From contig NZ_JALKII010000009.1 of assembly GCF_023051175.1 (NCBI RefSeq), positions 1 to 64,000 of the forward strand: 64,000 bases of DNA. Reading direction: 5' to 3'. Origin of the DNA: Alcanivorax quisquiliarum (GTDB lineage Bacteria; Pseudomonadota; Gammaproteobacteria; Pseudomonadales; Alcanivoracaceae). The notes under the pieces are model-generated. The model made no database searches. It had not been told where the DNA came from and was given only the letters and a program-made list of their open reading frames with translations. Position numbers and translations under genes: made by a program. Shown here piece by piece: positions 52,624 through 61,159 of this stretch (its first letter is position 1; each line of letters begins with the position of its first letter).

Positions 52624-53175
52624 ATGGACACATCTCCTTCTCCCTTTGCATCTCGGCGTGCCCCGCATACATCCGCTGCCGGCTTCACCTTAAGCGAGCT
52701 CCTGGTGTGCCTGCTCCTTGCCAGCACACTCGCTATCGCTGCAACCTCAACACTCTCCAGATTTGCGGCAGAACAGCGCCTAATCAGTGCCAGCAATGAC
52801 CTTCTGACTCTAATGCGGCTGGCGCGCGGGGAGGCAATGACCAGCGGGCCCATACTGTTATGCGACCACAATCACGCATGCACGCGATTTGAAACCACAC
52901 AAAATCTGGCCGTCTTGCGAGCGAGTAACACACCACCTCACATGGAACCCGAGGCAGGTCGCCCGCCACTGGCTTTACTCACGCTTCCACCCGACGTGCA
53001 TGTTTCCTGGCGCCGCTTTCGCGGGAACGCCTTGCTCTTTCATCGTAACGGCATTCTGCACTTTCAGAACGGGCATTTCCTTATCTGCAATCGGCACGCC
53101 AGCAGGCGCATCGTCATGAATTGGGCGGGCCGCCCCAGAGTTGAGAGCGGCGGGAGCGCCGCTCCATGCCCTTGA
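52624..53175 (+). CDS. fimT: FimT/GspH-family pseudopilin
   Basis: A 183-residue type IV pilin-like protein. The prepilin site is in SAAG/FTLSELLVCLLLASTL with Glu5. The following domain fits GspH/FimT, with a Cys pair in LLCDHNHACTRF and a basic C-terminal tail, the region linked in FimT proteins to DNA binding. It is divergent from pilE and convergent with pilY1. Confidence 0.85.
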   Translation: MDTSPSPFASRRAPHTSAAGFTLSELLVCLLLASTLAIAATSTLSRFAAEQRLISASNDLLTLMRLARGEAMTSGPILLCDHNHACTRFETTQNLAVLRASNTPPHMEPEAGRPPLALLTLPPDVHVSWRRFRGNALLFHRNGILHFQNGHFLICNRHASRRIVMNWAGRPRVESGGSAAPCP

Positions 53176-53198
53176 CGCCCGCCCTCTCTCTGCATCGC

Positions 53199-56100
53199 TC
53201 ACTCAGGTGCAAGCGGGATAAGATCCGCTTCCTGCGGCTTCAGCGCGTACCAGCTACCACGACGCATGCCTGTCGCGCCGATAGAGTCGCCGCCGACCAC
53301 CTCGGTGCCAACAATAAGGGCCATGTCTTCCCCTCCACTTAGCCAAGTAGGCGTCGGCGCCAAGGTATCTTGCTCCAACTTTACCCGCCTCGTAGAAGAA
53401 TCAATATCGACTCCCGGGAAGGCACCAGCACTTCCCGTCACCAGATCCATTATATAAAGATAAGTGGTGCCCATCCGAACAGCACAGGGGTTTTCTTCCA
53501 GCTGATCGCCACCCGGCTGGTATGTCGTGAAGAAAACGTGGTTAGAAAATACCGTCGAAGCCGCCGTCACTTTCTCTCCCGCGTCTGGCAGCGCTATCTT
53601 CCAACCCGTCGATGCCGTGGTTGGTGTTGTGTTGCCCGGAACAGTGATCAAGTCCGTAAAACTCAGAGTTGCTGGCGCTTCGCCCAGCGGAGCCGTGCTA
53701 TCCCGGAGAACAAAGAAATAATCGTCAACCGACTCGTCGAGCGGGTGAGCTCGATAACCAGAGCCGATAGTTATATACAGATGTGCTTTGCCTTGTTCAT
53801 CCTGCACATAAGCGACAGCAGGCGGATAAAAGAAGCGCCGGTTAGCATCACTGGCACCACCAGACAATGTAGCAATTTTATGAACCGCAGAGTCTGTAAC
53901 ATCTTCGTCGTTGAGATCAACCCGCCAGAGCTGTCCGCCCAAGTCTCCGAAATAAAGATGATCGGCAACCCCATCGAAATTTAAATCAACAACGGAAATA
54001 TCGGTGGGTATCGCCCACCGCATATCCGAGACGGTCGTGTGTTTATTGCCGGTACCGGCGCTCCCCGCAGACCATAAAAGTGTACCCGTCAACGCATCGA
54101 CCACGTAGACCATGTTACCCATCGCATCCTGACTGTTCGATCGTGCATCGCCCTGCCGGTGATCGTGATCTTCCGGGCTATATCCACCGCCAAAAACCAG
54201 AACCGGCTTTGGTGATCCATCGACCATTACCTGGGTAAGTGTGGGCTGAGACCATGTCTGCCCCAAGCGCTGAAAGCCCGCTTGGCCACGATCAATCTGC
54301 CACAGCATCTTTGGACGATTACGGTTTGTTACATCCAAGCCAAAATAGGAGGTTCCACCGCGACGCATTCCGCCATAAAGATAGACGGCCGCCGGCGGAG
54401 ACGACGGCCTCGCCCCCGGGCGCCGCCAAGATGTCCAGGAACCATCCAGGCCATAGATTTGCCGGATATTGTCGTCCGTCAGCCCTGGGCGGTTTATAGT
54501 GAATCGATTAGCCTGGCTCATAAAGACATGCGGCATCCAGGAAAAATATTCCTCACCATTACGAGAGTCAATGGCATGCAACATGCCATCGTTGCCCGAC
54601 AGGAAAACCACGTTGTTCTCGCTATTGTTCCCATAGTTGACCAAGACCGGCTGGCTATGTAACGGATCACCCCATAGCGTCGCAAGGCGTGATTTGAGCA
54701 GCTCCAGATCAGCCTCATTTGCGTCTTCACTGAGACCATACAGGACAGGATTATTGTCATTCTCCCAATCCAGTTCTCGCATGTTGCCACTGGCATCTGT
54801 ATAAAATAAGCGACGTCCTTCCAACTGTGCACGCGCCCCGCCCTTACGAACATCGGGCCCGTCATCTTCGTCAGACCAGAAACTGCGTGACTCCTCTTTG
54901 AAGAACGCGGTAGTCGGGTCTACCGCATCGCGGTTGAAAGCGTCCCGAATCGCATTATTCACCAAGCGATATCGCTTCATGTTTCCTTCCCAATAGCTGG
55001 ATTCTCTTGGCTCGAATACGGCGTAATAAAGTTGATCAAGATGCTCCAGACGATTCATCTGGTTAACCGCTACACCAGGAGAAGAAAAAGTGCGGGAATT
55101 CTCTGAAATCAGATCAATAATATTGGCAAATGCCCTGATCAACTCTTCGCTATCGTCTGCGTTTATCGTTCCATCCACGCCATCCGTAGAAACTTTTCGC
55201 ATAGCGGACTCGTTATTGCCCATGTAAAGGCCAATATTATAGGTTTTTACTTCTCGGCCCTTGGCGTTAGTGCTCTTGGAAAGATACTTTGAAATCTGCT
55301 CCTGACAGGAGTAGGAACCGCTGTTACCACAGTTCACAAAACCCTGATTACCTGGTTTGTCATTGGCACTCGGCGCACCATCAGTAAAAAGAATAACATG
55401 GTTACTCTCACACTGGTTTTGCATATTCATAGGCGAGACATACTTGCCATCGCTTATAATCGGAACGTCTTTCGCACAGTATTCCTCCAGATCACATTCT
55501 TCCCGATACTGTGCTTCGCGCTGATAGTATTGCTCATCACGAACAAAATAGGCGTTTTCTCTTACGTAAAACTGTTCAACTCGCTGCCGGAAGCGGCCTT
55601 CTCGAACCTCACACGTCCAAGTTCTTCTCCATTCACCAAACAAGCACCTCGAACCGAATGGGATCCCACCGACACATTCTTCATGCTCCCTTCTTACCTG
55701 CTCGAAATGTCGCTGGTTAATTATAGGGCAATTCGTATTATTCGCCCCCTCTCGAGTCACCCTCCACTCTGTCCAACCAATGTACTCACAGGTAGGGAGG
55801 GAGTCGTCACAAATTTCGGTCGTAGGATTACTCCATGCACCAAACTCGCGCTTGCAGGTTTCCGGGTTGCTCAAATCGCAAGTTCCCTCTATGGCGACCC
55901 AATCACCGAAATCGACACTACAGGTCTCTTGGCTGGTGTCACACGCACCCGGTATGGGCTGCCAGTCACCGACATACTCCACCTTGCAAGAGGGATCGTT
56001 GAGATTACAGGCCCCTTCAATCGGCACCCATTCGCCCCAACCATCAAATACATCCCGGCATCCCACCTCTCGAGTTGCCGTTTCCACACAAATGCTGTTC

Positions 56101-56699
56101 TGCTGCCCGTTCTGGCTCGTGCCATACATCGGACTCATGCCCATCATGTATCGGGCCGCCTCGGCGTAGGCACGGCCCGTGGGCGTATCCCCAACCGGCT
56201 GCGAGCCAGCATAAGGGCCGGATGAAGCCTCTCCTGCATCATTTAACCGGTCAATTTCTCTGGAGAATGCCGGTCGGGTTGCGTCATTGACTTCCGTTAC
56301 CGGTATCAGCACCCTGCCGCCGATCTGGCCTTGGCCACCACTGCTTCTGGTAATATCCGGAACACGGTAATTAAAGCGCCCCAAGCCGATCCTGACGCCA
56401 TCTGGCGTGTTCTCCAGAACATCACGCAATGCATTTTGAAGGATATTAATACGCCGGTTCTCTGCGTTGCTGCACCAGGTTGCGTTATGACCCGACCCGC
56501 CGCCTAACTCATTTGCACAGAAGCGCATACTGCCGGAAGTATCGAGCATAATGAAAACATTCGCGACAGCCTCGTTCTGTTCGTTATCCGCTTTCGCTCG
56601 CGAAAAAAAGATCTCTGTATCATCAGCCAGCCCGGCAACCGGGAGGAGCATCATGCACAGGAAGAGAGAACCAACTCTTGAATAGAAGTTCTTCCGCAT
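53199..56699 (-). CDS. pilY1: Pilus-tip adhesin PilY1
   Basis: A 1166-residue exported protein. Signal peptide ends near GLA (25). A vWA domain starts at about 46 with MIDAS DTSGSM (53-58) and resumes at about 432 (SNHVILFTDGAPSANDK). Between them lies an unusual insert (about 200-410) with four tandem 21-23-residue units of type GDW-x-x-I-x-G-x-C ... C (221-307) and a Tyr/Arg-rich stretch (FYVRENAYFVRDEQYYQREA). The C-terminal half is the PilY1 beta-propeller with a Ca-binding loop DLNFDGVADHLYFGD at about 905. PilY1 helps pilus extension, adhesion and surface sensing. It overlaps pilX by 1 bp. Confidence 0.94.
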   Translation of the reverse strand: MRKNFYSRVGSLFLCMMLLPVAGLADDTEIFFSRAKADNEQNEAVANVFIMLDTSGSMRFCANELGGGSGHNATWCSNAENRRINILQNALRDVLENTPDGVRIGLGRFNYRVPDITRSSGGQGQIGGRVLIPVTEVNDATRPAFSREIDRLNDAGEASSGPYAGSQPVGDTPTGRAYAEAARYMMGMSPMYGTSQNGQQNSICVETATREVGCRDVFDGWGEWVPIEGACNLNDPSCKVEYVGDWQPIPGACDTSQETCSVDFGDWVAIEGTCDLSNPETCKREFGAWSNPTTEICDDSLPTCEYIGWTEWRVTREGANNTNCPIINQRHFEQVRREHEECVGGIPFGSRCLFGEWRRTWTCEVREGRFRQRVEQFYVRENAYFVRDEQYYQREAQYREECDLEEYCAKDVPIISDGKYVSPMNMQNQCESNHVILFTDGAPSANDKPGNQGFVNCGNSGSYSCQEQISKYLSKSTNAKGREVKTYNIGLYMGNNESAMRKVSTDGVDGTINADDSEELIRAFANIIDLISENSRTFSSPGVAVNQMNRLEHLDQLYYAVFEPRESSYWEGNMKRYRLVNNAIRDAFNRDAVDPTTAFFKEESRSFWSDEDDGPDVRKGGARAQLEGRRLFYTDASGNMRELDWENDNNPVLYGLSEDANEADLELLKSRLATLWGDPLHSQPVLVNYGNNSENNVVFLSGNDGMLHAIDSRNGEEYFSWMPHVFMSQANRFTINRPGLTDDNIRQIYGLDGSWTSWRRPGARPSSPPAAVYLYGGMRRGGTSYFGLDVTNRNRPKMLWQIDRGQAGFQRLGQTWSQPTLTQVMVDGSPKPVLVFGGGYSPEDHDHRQGDARSNSQDAMGNMVYVVDALTGTLLWSAGSAGTGNKHTTVSDMRWAIPTDISVVDLNFDGVADHLYFGDLGGQLWRVDLNDEDVTDSAVHKIATLSGGASDANRRFFYPPAVAYVQDEQGKAHLYITIGSGYRAHPLDESVDDYFFVLRDSTAPLGEAPATLSFTDLITVPGNTTPTTASTGWKIALPDAGEKVTAASTVFSNHVFFTTYQPGGDQLEENPCAVRMGTTYLYIMDLVTGSAGAFPGVDIDSSTRRVKLEQDTLAPTPTWLSGGEDMALIVGTEVVGGDSIGATGMRRGSWYALKPQEADLIPLAPE

Positions 56700-57247
56700 T
56701 ATTGTATCTCCTGCACAGGTATCATTCCCCTGCGTAATATGTATTGCACATGCCGGTCAGCCAGCCCGTATCCCGGCATATCACCGTTCCCCTGAATCGC
56801 AATCTGGAAGTCACCAATAATGGCTCCCGGGCCGCCCGACATACTGACCTGATTGCCAGAAGCCGGGGAAAAGGCAACTGTTCGCGCACGCGCCTCTCCC
56901 TGTAACGCACCACGGCTATCCATAGTGGCATTATTATTGCAGGCCGAGGTTGTCCGCGCCCTGTCACTGTGCAGACACCAAACCAGTGTCTCACCATCAA
57001 AGAGTCCTTTGATCTCGTCGAAGGAAGCATCCGAGTTGTTCGCCTCGGAGATAAAAAACATGGCTTCTGCAATGGCAGACTCAGCCGCTTCGAATACCAT
57101 TGCATCAAGCTGCGTTCCTAGAGCAATACGGGAAGAAACCGAACTAGTACGTAACGCAGCCGCACCGAGCACCGCTACGACCAGCAAGATTATCAATGCC
57201 ATCAGAAGTGCGACGCCTTTTTCAGGCCTTCTTCTCATGCTTTTCAT
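56699..57247 (-). CDS. pilX: Minor pilin PilX
   Basis: A 182-residue minor pilin of the tip complex. The prepilin helix is EKGVALLMALIILLVVAVLG, without the usual Glu5, as is typical for PilX (GspK-like). The C-terminal part has a Cys pair (VWCLHSDRARTTSAC). ATG 57247 overlaps the pilW stop and has GGAG 5 nt upstream. Downstream it is coupled to pilY1. Confidence 0.88.
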   Translation of the reverse strand: MKSMRRRPEKGVALLMALIILLVVAVLGAAALRTSSVSSRIALGTQLDAMVFEAAESAIAEAMFFISEANNSDASFDEIKGLFDGETLVWCLHSDRARTTSACNNNATMDSRGALQGEARARTVAFSPASGNQVSMSGGPGAIIGDFQIAIQGNGDMPGYGLADRHVQYILRRGMIPVQEIQ

Positions 57248-57957
57248 ATCTGCTCCCAATCCATGCTCCTTAGCATGAATGTACTGGTGAAGATCCGCCG
57301 CAATACCTGGTCTTTCCCAGTGGTTATTTCCCTATCCAGGACATGCCAGGTCCGCTCTTCGTTAACAGGCAACGCATTGCTTTCCTCGGCCATGAGAATT
57401 GCCAAGCGGATTGCAACAACCGGGCGTGATACCCCTTGGGCGGCAGTAGCGTCCATGAAGCGGATCGGCCCAATTTCTCCATCGCCGGCCATATCCAAGC
57501 CGTACATGACTCGCATAGCCTCCACGCCCTCAACAAGCGCGACAGGATCTGCAGACAGGCTCCCATCACACATCAGCTCCCCGTTACCGTTAACAAAGTA
57601 GAGATTCGTAATAGTTACAGAGGTAGGGCTCACCGTACCCTGGCAGTCCTGATTGCCGTTGAACCGGACCGCAACCTGGTCTGAGGGGTCGCCATCATCA
57701 CTGCCCCCCGCGCCGCCAAACACCACACCAGAGTAGCTCGGCAATGCCCCGCCACTGTAGCCGGCTTGCCGCATATCTGAGCCAATAAAGCGCAATACCA
57801 GCTGCCCATCGTCCATCACCCGGGAAGCAATCTGCTGTGTCATGAATAATTGCTGATTGGTAGTAAAAAGCTGGGTCGCCGCCAATATCACCAGTGCGCT
57901 CAGCAACATGGCGATCATCAGTTCGATCAAGGTCAATCCGCGCTGGTTTTGCATCAT
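57244..57957 (-). CDS. pilW: Minor pilin PilW
   Basis: A 237-residue minor pilin. The prepilin site is NQRG/LTLIELMIAMLLSALVIL with Glu5. PilW-family sequence follows: QIASRVMDDGQLVLRFIGSD and MRQAGYSGG. It overlaps both neighbours by a few bases, so the operon is translated as a unit. In Pseudomonas it belongs to the tip-priming complex with PilV, PilX, FimU and PilY1. Confidence 0.92.
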   Translation of the reverse strand: MMQNQRGLTLIELMIAMLLSALVILAATQLFTTNQQLFMTQQIASRVMDDGQLVLRFIGSDMRQAGYSGGALPSYSGVVFGGAGGSDDGDPSDQVAVRFNGNQDCQGTVSPTSVTITNLYFVNGNGELMCDGSLSADPVALVEGVEAMRVMYGLDMAGDGEIGPIRFMDATAAQGVSRPVVAIRLAILMAEESNALPVNEERTWHVLDREITTGKDQVLRRIFTSTFMLRSMDWEQI

Positions 57958-58502
57958 GGCCGCAGTGCCTCCAGCACAACGCAGTGATAGTCCGTGGCAT
58001 CAGGAATATCGGGGTATTCCGCCAGACACTCCTCTGGCGTCATGTCCATCCAGGTTACAACTACACAGCTTGGTGAAGGCACCCCCCCACAATCATCGCT
58101 GGCCTGAACCATCCCGGCAGGCAAGCTATTGGCTGCTGCCCAGGCGAGCTGGGATATATCTGCCGCAGCTAACTGCTGCGGATCGCAGGCCGTATTGGTG
58201 CAGCCATCCGGGTAGTCCCCACCATAACTTTCGGGCTCGCTGGGCCAATTCGCTGCATCAAAATAATCCGCCAACGCATCAGGGTCGGCGTTAAGCAGGA
58301 GCCGCTCCAGAGCGTCACGCGCGATCAAGGCAGCGTGTGTGCGGTAAGAGGCCTCTTCAGCGCTCTGCAAGGCAAATAACTGCATTGCAGCGTAACCGAG
58401 CACACCCACAGCTATTACCAGCACCGCAACCAACACCTCTATCAACCCGACACCTTGTTGGTCTCGTTTGGCGAGCGAATACCTCGGGCTTGAGGTCAGC
58501 AT
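57954..58502 (-). CDS. pilV: Minor pilin PilV
   Basis: A 182-residue minor pilin with the prepilin site QQGVGLIEVLVAVLVIAVGV and Glu5, then the family's LERLLLNADPDALADYFDAA-like domain and several Cys residues. ATG 58502 has GGAGG 8 nt upstream and lies inside the end of fimU (7-bp overlap); a longer frame to 58571 is not needed. Confidence 0.9.
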   Translation of the reverse strand: MLTSSPRYSLAKRDQQGVGLIEVLVAVLVIAVGVLGYAAMQLFALQSAEEASYRTHAALIARDALERLLLNADPDALADYFDAANWPSEPESYGGDYPDGCTNTACDPQQLAAADISQLAWAAANSLPAGMVQASDDCGGVPSPSCVVVTWMDMTPEECLAEYPDIPDATDYHCVVLEALRP

Positions 58503-58990
58503 GCCCCCCCCTCCACATTTACCCGACCGAGCGGAGTAACCTGAATTTCTCTGCCCTGCTCTGCACGGCACAATTCGAAGGAAATGGCTCCGTTATTAAT
58601 GATCCCGCTGGAGCGAAACAGAACATCGCTATCCGGACCGGTAATGGTGACCGAACCAGACTTTGCTACAGTTACATCGCTTTCGACCGCCGGAGCGCCC
58701 GCAGGCCAGTCATAAATCACTTGCCAGCCCTTGGACCAGTCGTTATCGAGCGGCGAGAGTTTCACATCCACTCTCAACGTTACTGCCTGCGTTCGTGCGA
58801 GCGTGATGGCAGTAGCAAGGTCAGATGAAACAGAGCGAACATCTGAACTGATACGTATGGATCGAAATGATGGCACTGCGACAGCAGCGACGACTGCCGT
58901 AATAAGAACTACAGCGATGACTTCGACCAATCCGAAGCCGGCCTCGTTCCTCCCACTGCCCCACCCAACCGCTGTTAAACGCTTCGCCAT
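58496..58990 (-). CDS. fimU: Minor pilin FimU/GspH-type
   Basis: A 164-residue minor pilin. The prepilin helix is EAGFGLVEVIAVVLITAVVA with Glu5, followed by the GspH/FimU domain (SSDLATAITLARTQAVTLRV, GINNG-type end and RVNVEGGAC). It is the first gene of the minor pilin operon. ATG 58990 is chosen because it is the first Met before the prepilin site; the ribosome site is weak (GGGCG). Confidence 0.86.
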   Translation of the reverse strand: MAKRLTAVGWGSGRNEAGFGLVEVIAVVLITAVVAAVAVPSFRSIRISSDVRSVSSDLATAITLARTQAVTLRVDVKLSPLDNDWSKGWQVIYDWPAGAPAVESDVTVAKSGSVTITGPDSDVLFRSSGIINNGAISFELCRAEQGREIQVTPLGRVNVEGGAC

Positions 58991-59120
58991 GGTTGACGCC
59001 CACTTCTGGTGACCCAGAGGCCATCCTAACGGGCGGCAAAGCGGGCGCAATCTGACAGAAGACGGGCGGCAGAACGGCAGGGGCGGACGGTAAGAAACGA
59101 ATTGCGAACAGCCTTTGGTG

Positions 59121-60053
59121 TCAACGCAACCCTTTCGGCATCGAAAACCGGATATTCTCCTCACGCCCCGCAAGCTCCACCGGCACCTGGCCACCGAGCG
59201 CCTGCAAGTGGCTGACCACTTGCTTCACCAACTCTTCAGGCGCGCTGGCGCCAGCGGTGACACCTACGGCGCGTTTGCCATCAAGCCAGGCGGCCTCGAT
59301 CTGGCCGGGCTCATCGATCAGGTAGGCGGGGGTACCGCAGCGCTCGGCCAGTTCGCGCAGGCGGTTGGAGTTGGAGCTGTTGGGGCTGCCGACGACCAGC
59401 ACCAGGTCGCATTCCAGCGCCAGCTGGCGCACGGCATCCTGGCGGTTGGTGGTGGCGTAGCAGATATCTTCCCGGCGCGGGCCGTGGATGGTGGGGAAGC
59501 GCGCGCGCAGGGCGTCGATCACGCGAGCGGTGTCGTCCACGGAGAGCGTGGTCTGGGTCACGAAAGACAGTTTGTCAGGGTTGCGCACTTGCAGGTTGGC
59601 AACATCCTGCTCGTCCTCCACCAGGTAAATGTCGCCGCCGTGGCTGCGGTCGTACTGGCCCATGGTGCCTTCCACTTCCGGGTGGCCGGCATGGCCGATC
59701 AGCACGCTTTCACGCCCTTCGCGGCTGTAGCGGATCACTTCCATATGCACCTTGGTGACCAGCGGGCAGGTGGCATCGAACACTTTCAGTTCACGCCGGC
59801 CGGCTTCGTTCTGCACGGCGCGGGAAACGCCGTGGGCGGAGAAGATCACGATGGCGTCATCGGGCACTTCGTCCAGTTCTTCGACAAATACCGCGCCGCG
59901 TGCGCGCAGGTCTTCCACCACAAAGCGGTTGTGCACCACTTCGTGCCGCACATAGACCGGCGGCCCGAATGTTTCCAGGGCACGGTTGACGATCTCGATG
60001 GCGCGATCCACCCCGGCGCAGAAGCCGCGCGGGTTGGCCAGACGGATTTCCAT
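59121..60053 (-). CDS. ispH: HMBPP reductase IspH
   Basis: The last enzyme of the MEP isoprenoid pathway, reducing HMBPP to IPP and DMAPP with a 4Fe-4S cluster. The 310-residue protein begins [20 protein letters not shown]. Cluster Cys residues are in [17 protein letters not shown] and (third) the CDL segment, near [18 protein letters not shown]. His motifs are HGV and [11 protein letters not shown] 60053 is chosen by family start. It follows fkpB in the conserved ileS-lspA-fkpB-ispH order. Confidence 0.96.
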   Translation of the reverse strand: MEIRLANPRGFCAGVDRAIEIVNRALETFGPPVYVRHEVVHNRFVVEDLRARGAVFVEELDEVPDDAIVIFSAHGVSRAVQNEAGRRELKVFDATCPLVTKVHMEVIRYSREGRESVLIGHAGHPEVEGTMGQYDRSHGGDIYLVEDEQDVANLQVRNPDKLSFVTQTTLSVDDTARVIDALRARFPTIHGPRREDICYATTNRQDAVRQLALECDLVLVVGSPNSSNSNRLRELAERCGTPAYLIDEPGQIEAAWLDGKRAVGVTAGASAPEELVKQVVSHLQALGGQVPVELAGREENIRFSMPKGLR

Positions 60054-60183
60054 ACAGCTCACCAGAGGTTGCGATAGCGAAAGGCCGCGAACGGCTATTG
60101 TACGCTGCCGGGCGCACGCGGGCGACTCACCAGCGAGCCGGGCGCGGCGAAGGCGAGTGAGCGCCTGCGCGCCCGGCGGGCAG

Positions 60184-60657
60184 TCAGTGACGCAGTGTGA
60201 CGGGCTGCTCCGGCGCATCCAGGGCCACGTTGATGATTTCGACCTCGAAGGTGAGATCGCGGCCCGCCAGCGGGTGGTTGAAATCCACCGTGACCCAGTC
60301 GCCCTCCACGGCGGTGATGACACCGGGCAATTCTGCCTGGCTGGCATCGGCAAACTGCATCACCACGCCGGGGCTCAAATCAGTGTCATCATCGAACTGA
60401 TCGGCGCGAAAGTGCTGCACATTTTCATCGTTGCGCGGCCCGAAGCCCTGGCTGGCCTCGATCACCACACTGCGGCGGTCGCCGGCTTTCAGGCCGAGGA
60501 TGGCCCGCTCGAAGCCGGGCAGCAGCGATTCGTCGCCCCAGGAAAAGCTGGCCGGTTCGCCGGCAAAGGTGCTGTCGATCTCGGTGCCGTCCATCAGCCG
60601 CACGGCAAAATGCAGGGTGATGCGGCGCTGCGGCCCGGCGCGCAGGGGCTCAGTCAT
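60184..60657 (-). CDS. fkpB: FKBP-type peptidyl-prolyl isomerase FkpB (SlpA)
   Basis: A 157-residue SlyD/SlpA-like FKBP with the catalytic FK506-binding core split by an insert-in-flap domain ([20 protein letters not shown]). Its C-terminus is [20 protein letters not shown], the family signature. It is a cytosolic foldase and chaperone. It overlaps lspA by 8 bp. A 130-bp spacer separates it from ispH. Confidence 0.93.
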   Translation of the reverse strand: MTEPLRAGPQRRITLHFAVRLMDGTEIDSTFAGEPASFSWGDESLLPGFERAILGLKAGDRRSVVIEASQGFGPRNDENVQHFRADQFDDDTDLSPGVVMQFADASQAELPGVITAVEGDWVTVDFNHPLAGRDLTFEVEIINVALDAPEQPVTLRH

Positions 60658-61159
60658 GGCGATGGCCTCCGAACAGCATGTCGATGATGATCAGCGCGGC
60701 GCCGACGGTGATGGCGCTGTCGGCAACATTGAACGCCGGAAAGTGCCAGCCGGCCCAGTGGAAATCCAGAAAATCCACCACATGGCCCAGCACAATGCGG
60801 TCCCATAAATTGCCCAGCGCACCGCCCAGTATCAGCGATAGTGCCGTGGCCACGACAGGCCCGTCGCGGCCGCGTAGCAGCCAGACGAGAATCACCACGC
60901 TGGCGACCACGGCGACGATGGAGAAAAACCAGCGTTGCCAACCGCCGGCACCGGCCAGAAAACTGAACGCCGCGCCTTCGTTATAGGCCAGGGTAATATT
61001 GAAAAACGGCAGCAGCTCGATTTGCTCATAAAGCCGCAACGAGCCAGCCACCAGCCCTTTTGTCCATTGATCCAGCAGCAACACGGCCAGTGCAATCCAC
61101 AGCCAGTGCAGGCGCCGCCAGTCCAGGCTCTGGCTTGCTGCTTTCAGGGCATCAGGCAT
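60650..61159 (-). CDS. lspA: Lipoprotein signal peptidase LspA
   Basis: Signal peptidase II, an inner-membrane aspartyl protease that removes lipoprotein signal peptides. Four membrane segments and the two catalytic Asp residues in [18 protein letters not shown] and FNVADSAI are present. ATG 61159 lies inside the end of ileS (8-bp overlap) with GAGGTG 7 nt upstream. It is needed for BamD and the lipoproteins noted here. Confidence 0.95.
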   Translation of the reverse strand: MPDALKAASQSLDWRRLHWLWIALAVLLLDQWTKGLVAGSLRLYEQIELLPFFNITLAYNEGAAFSFLAGAGGWQRWFFSIVAVVASVVILVWLLRGRDGPVVATALSLILGGALGNLWDRIVLGHVVDFLDFHWAGWHFPAFNVADSAITVGAALIIIDMLFGGHRHD

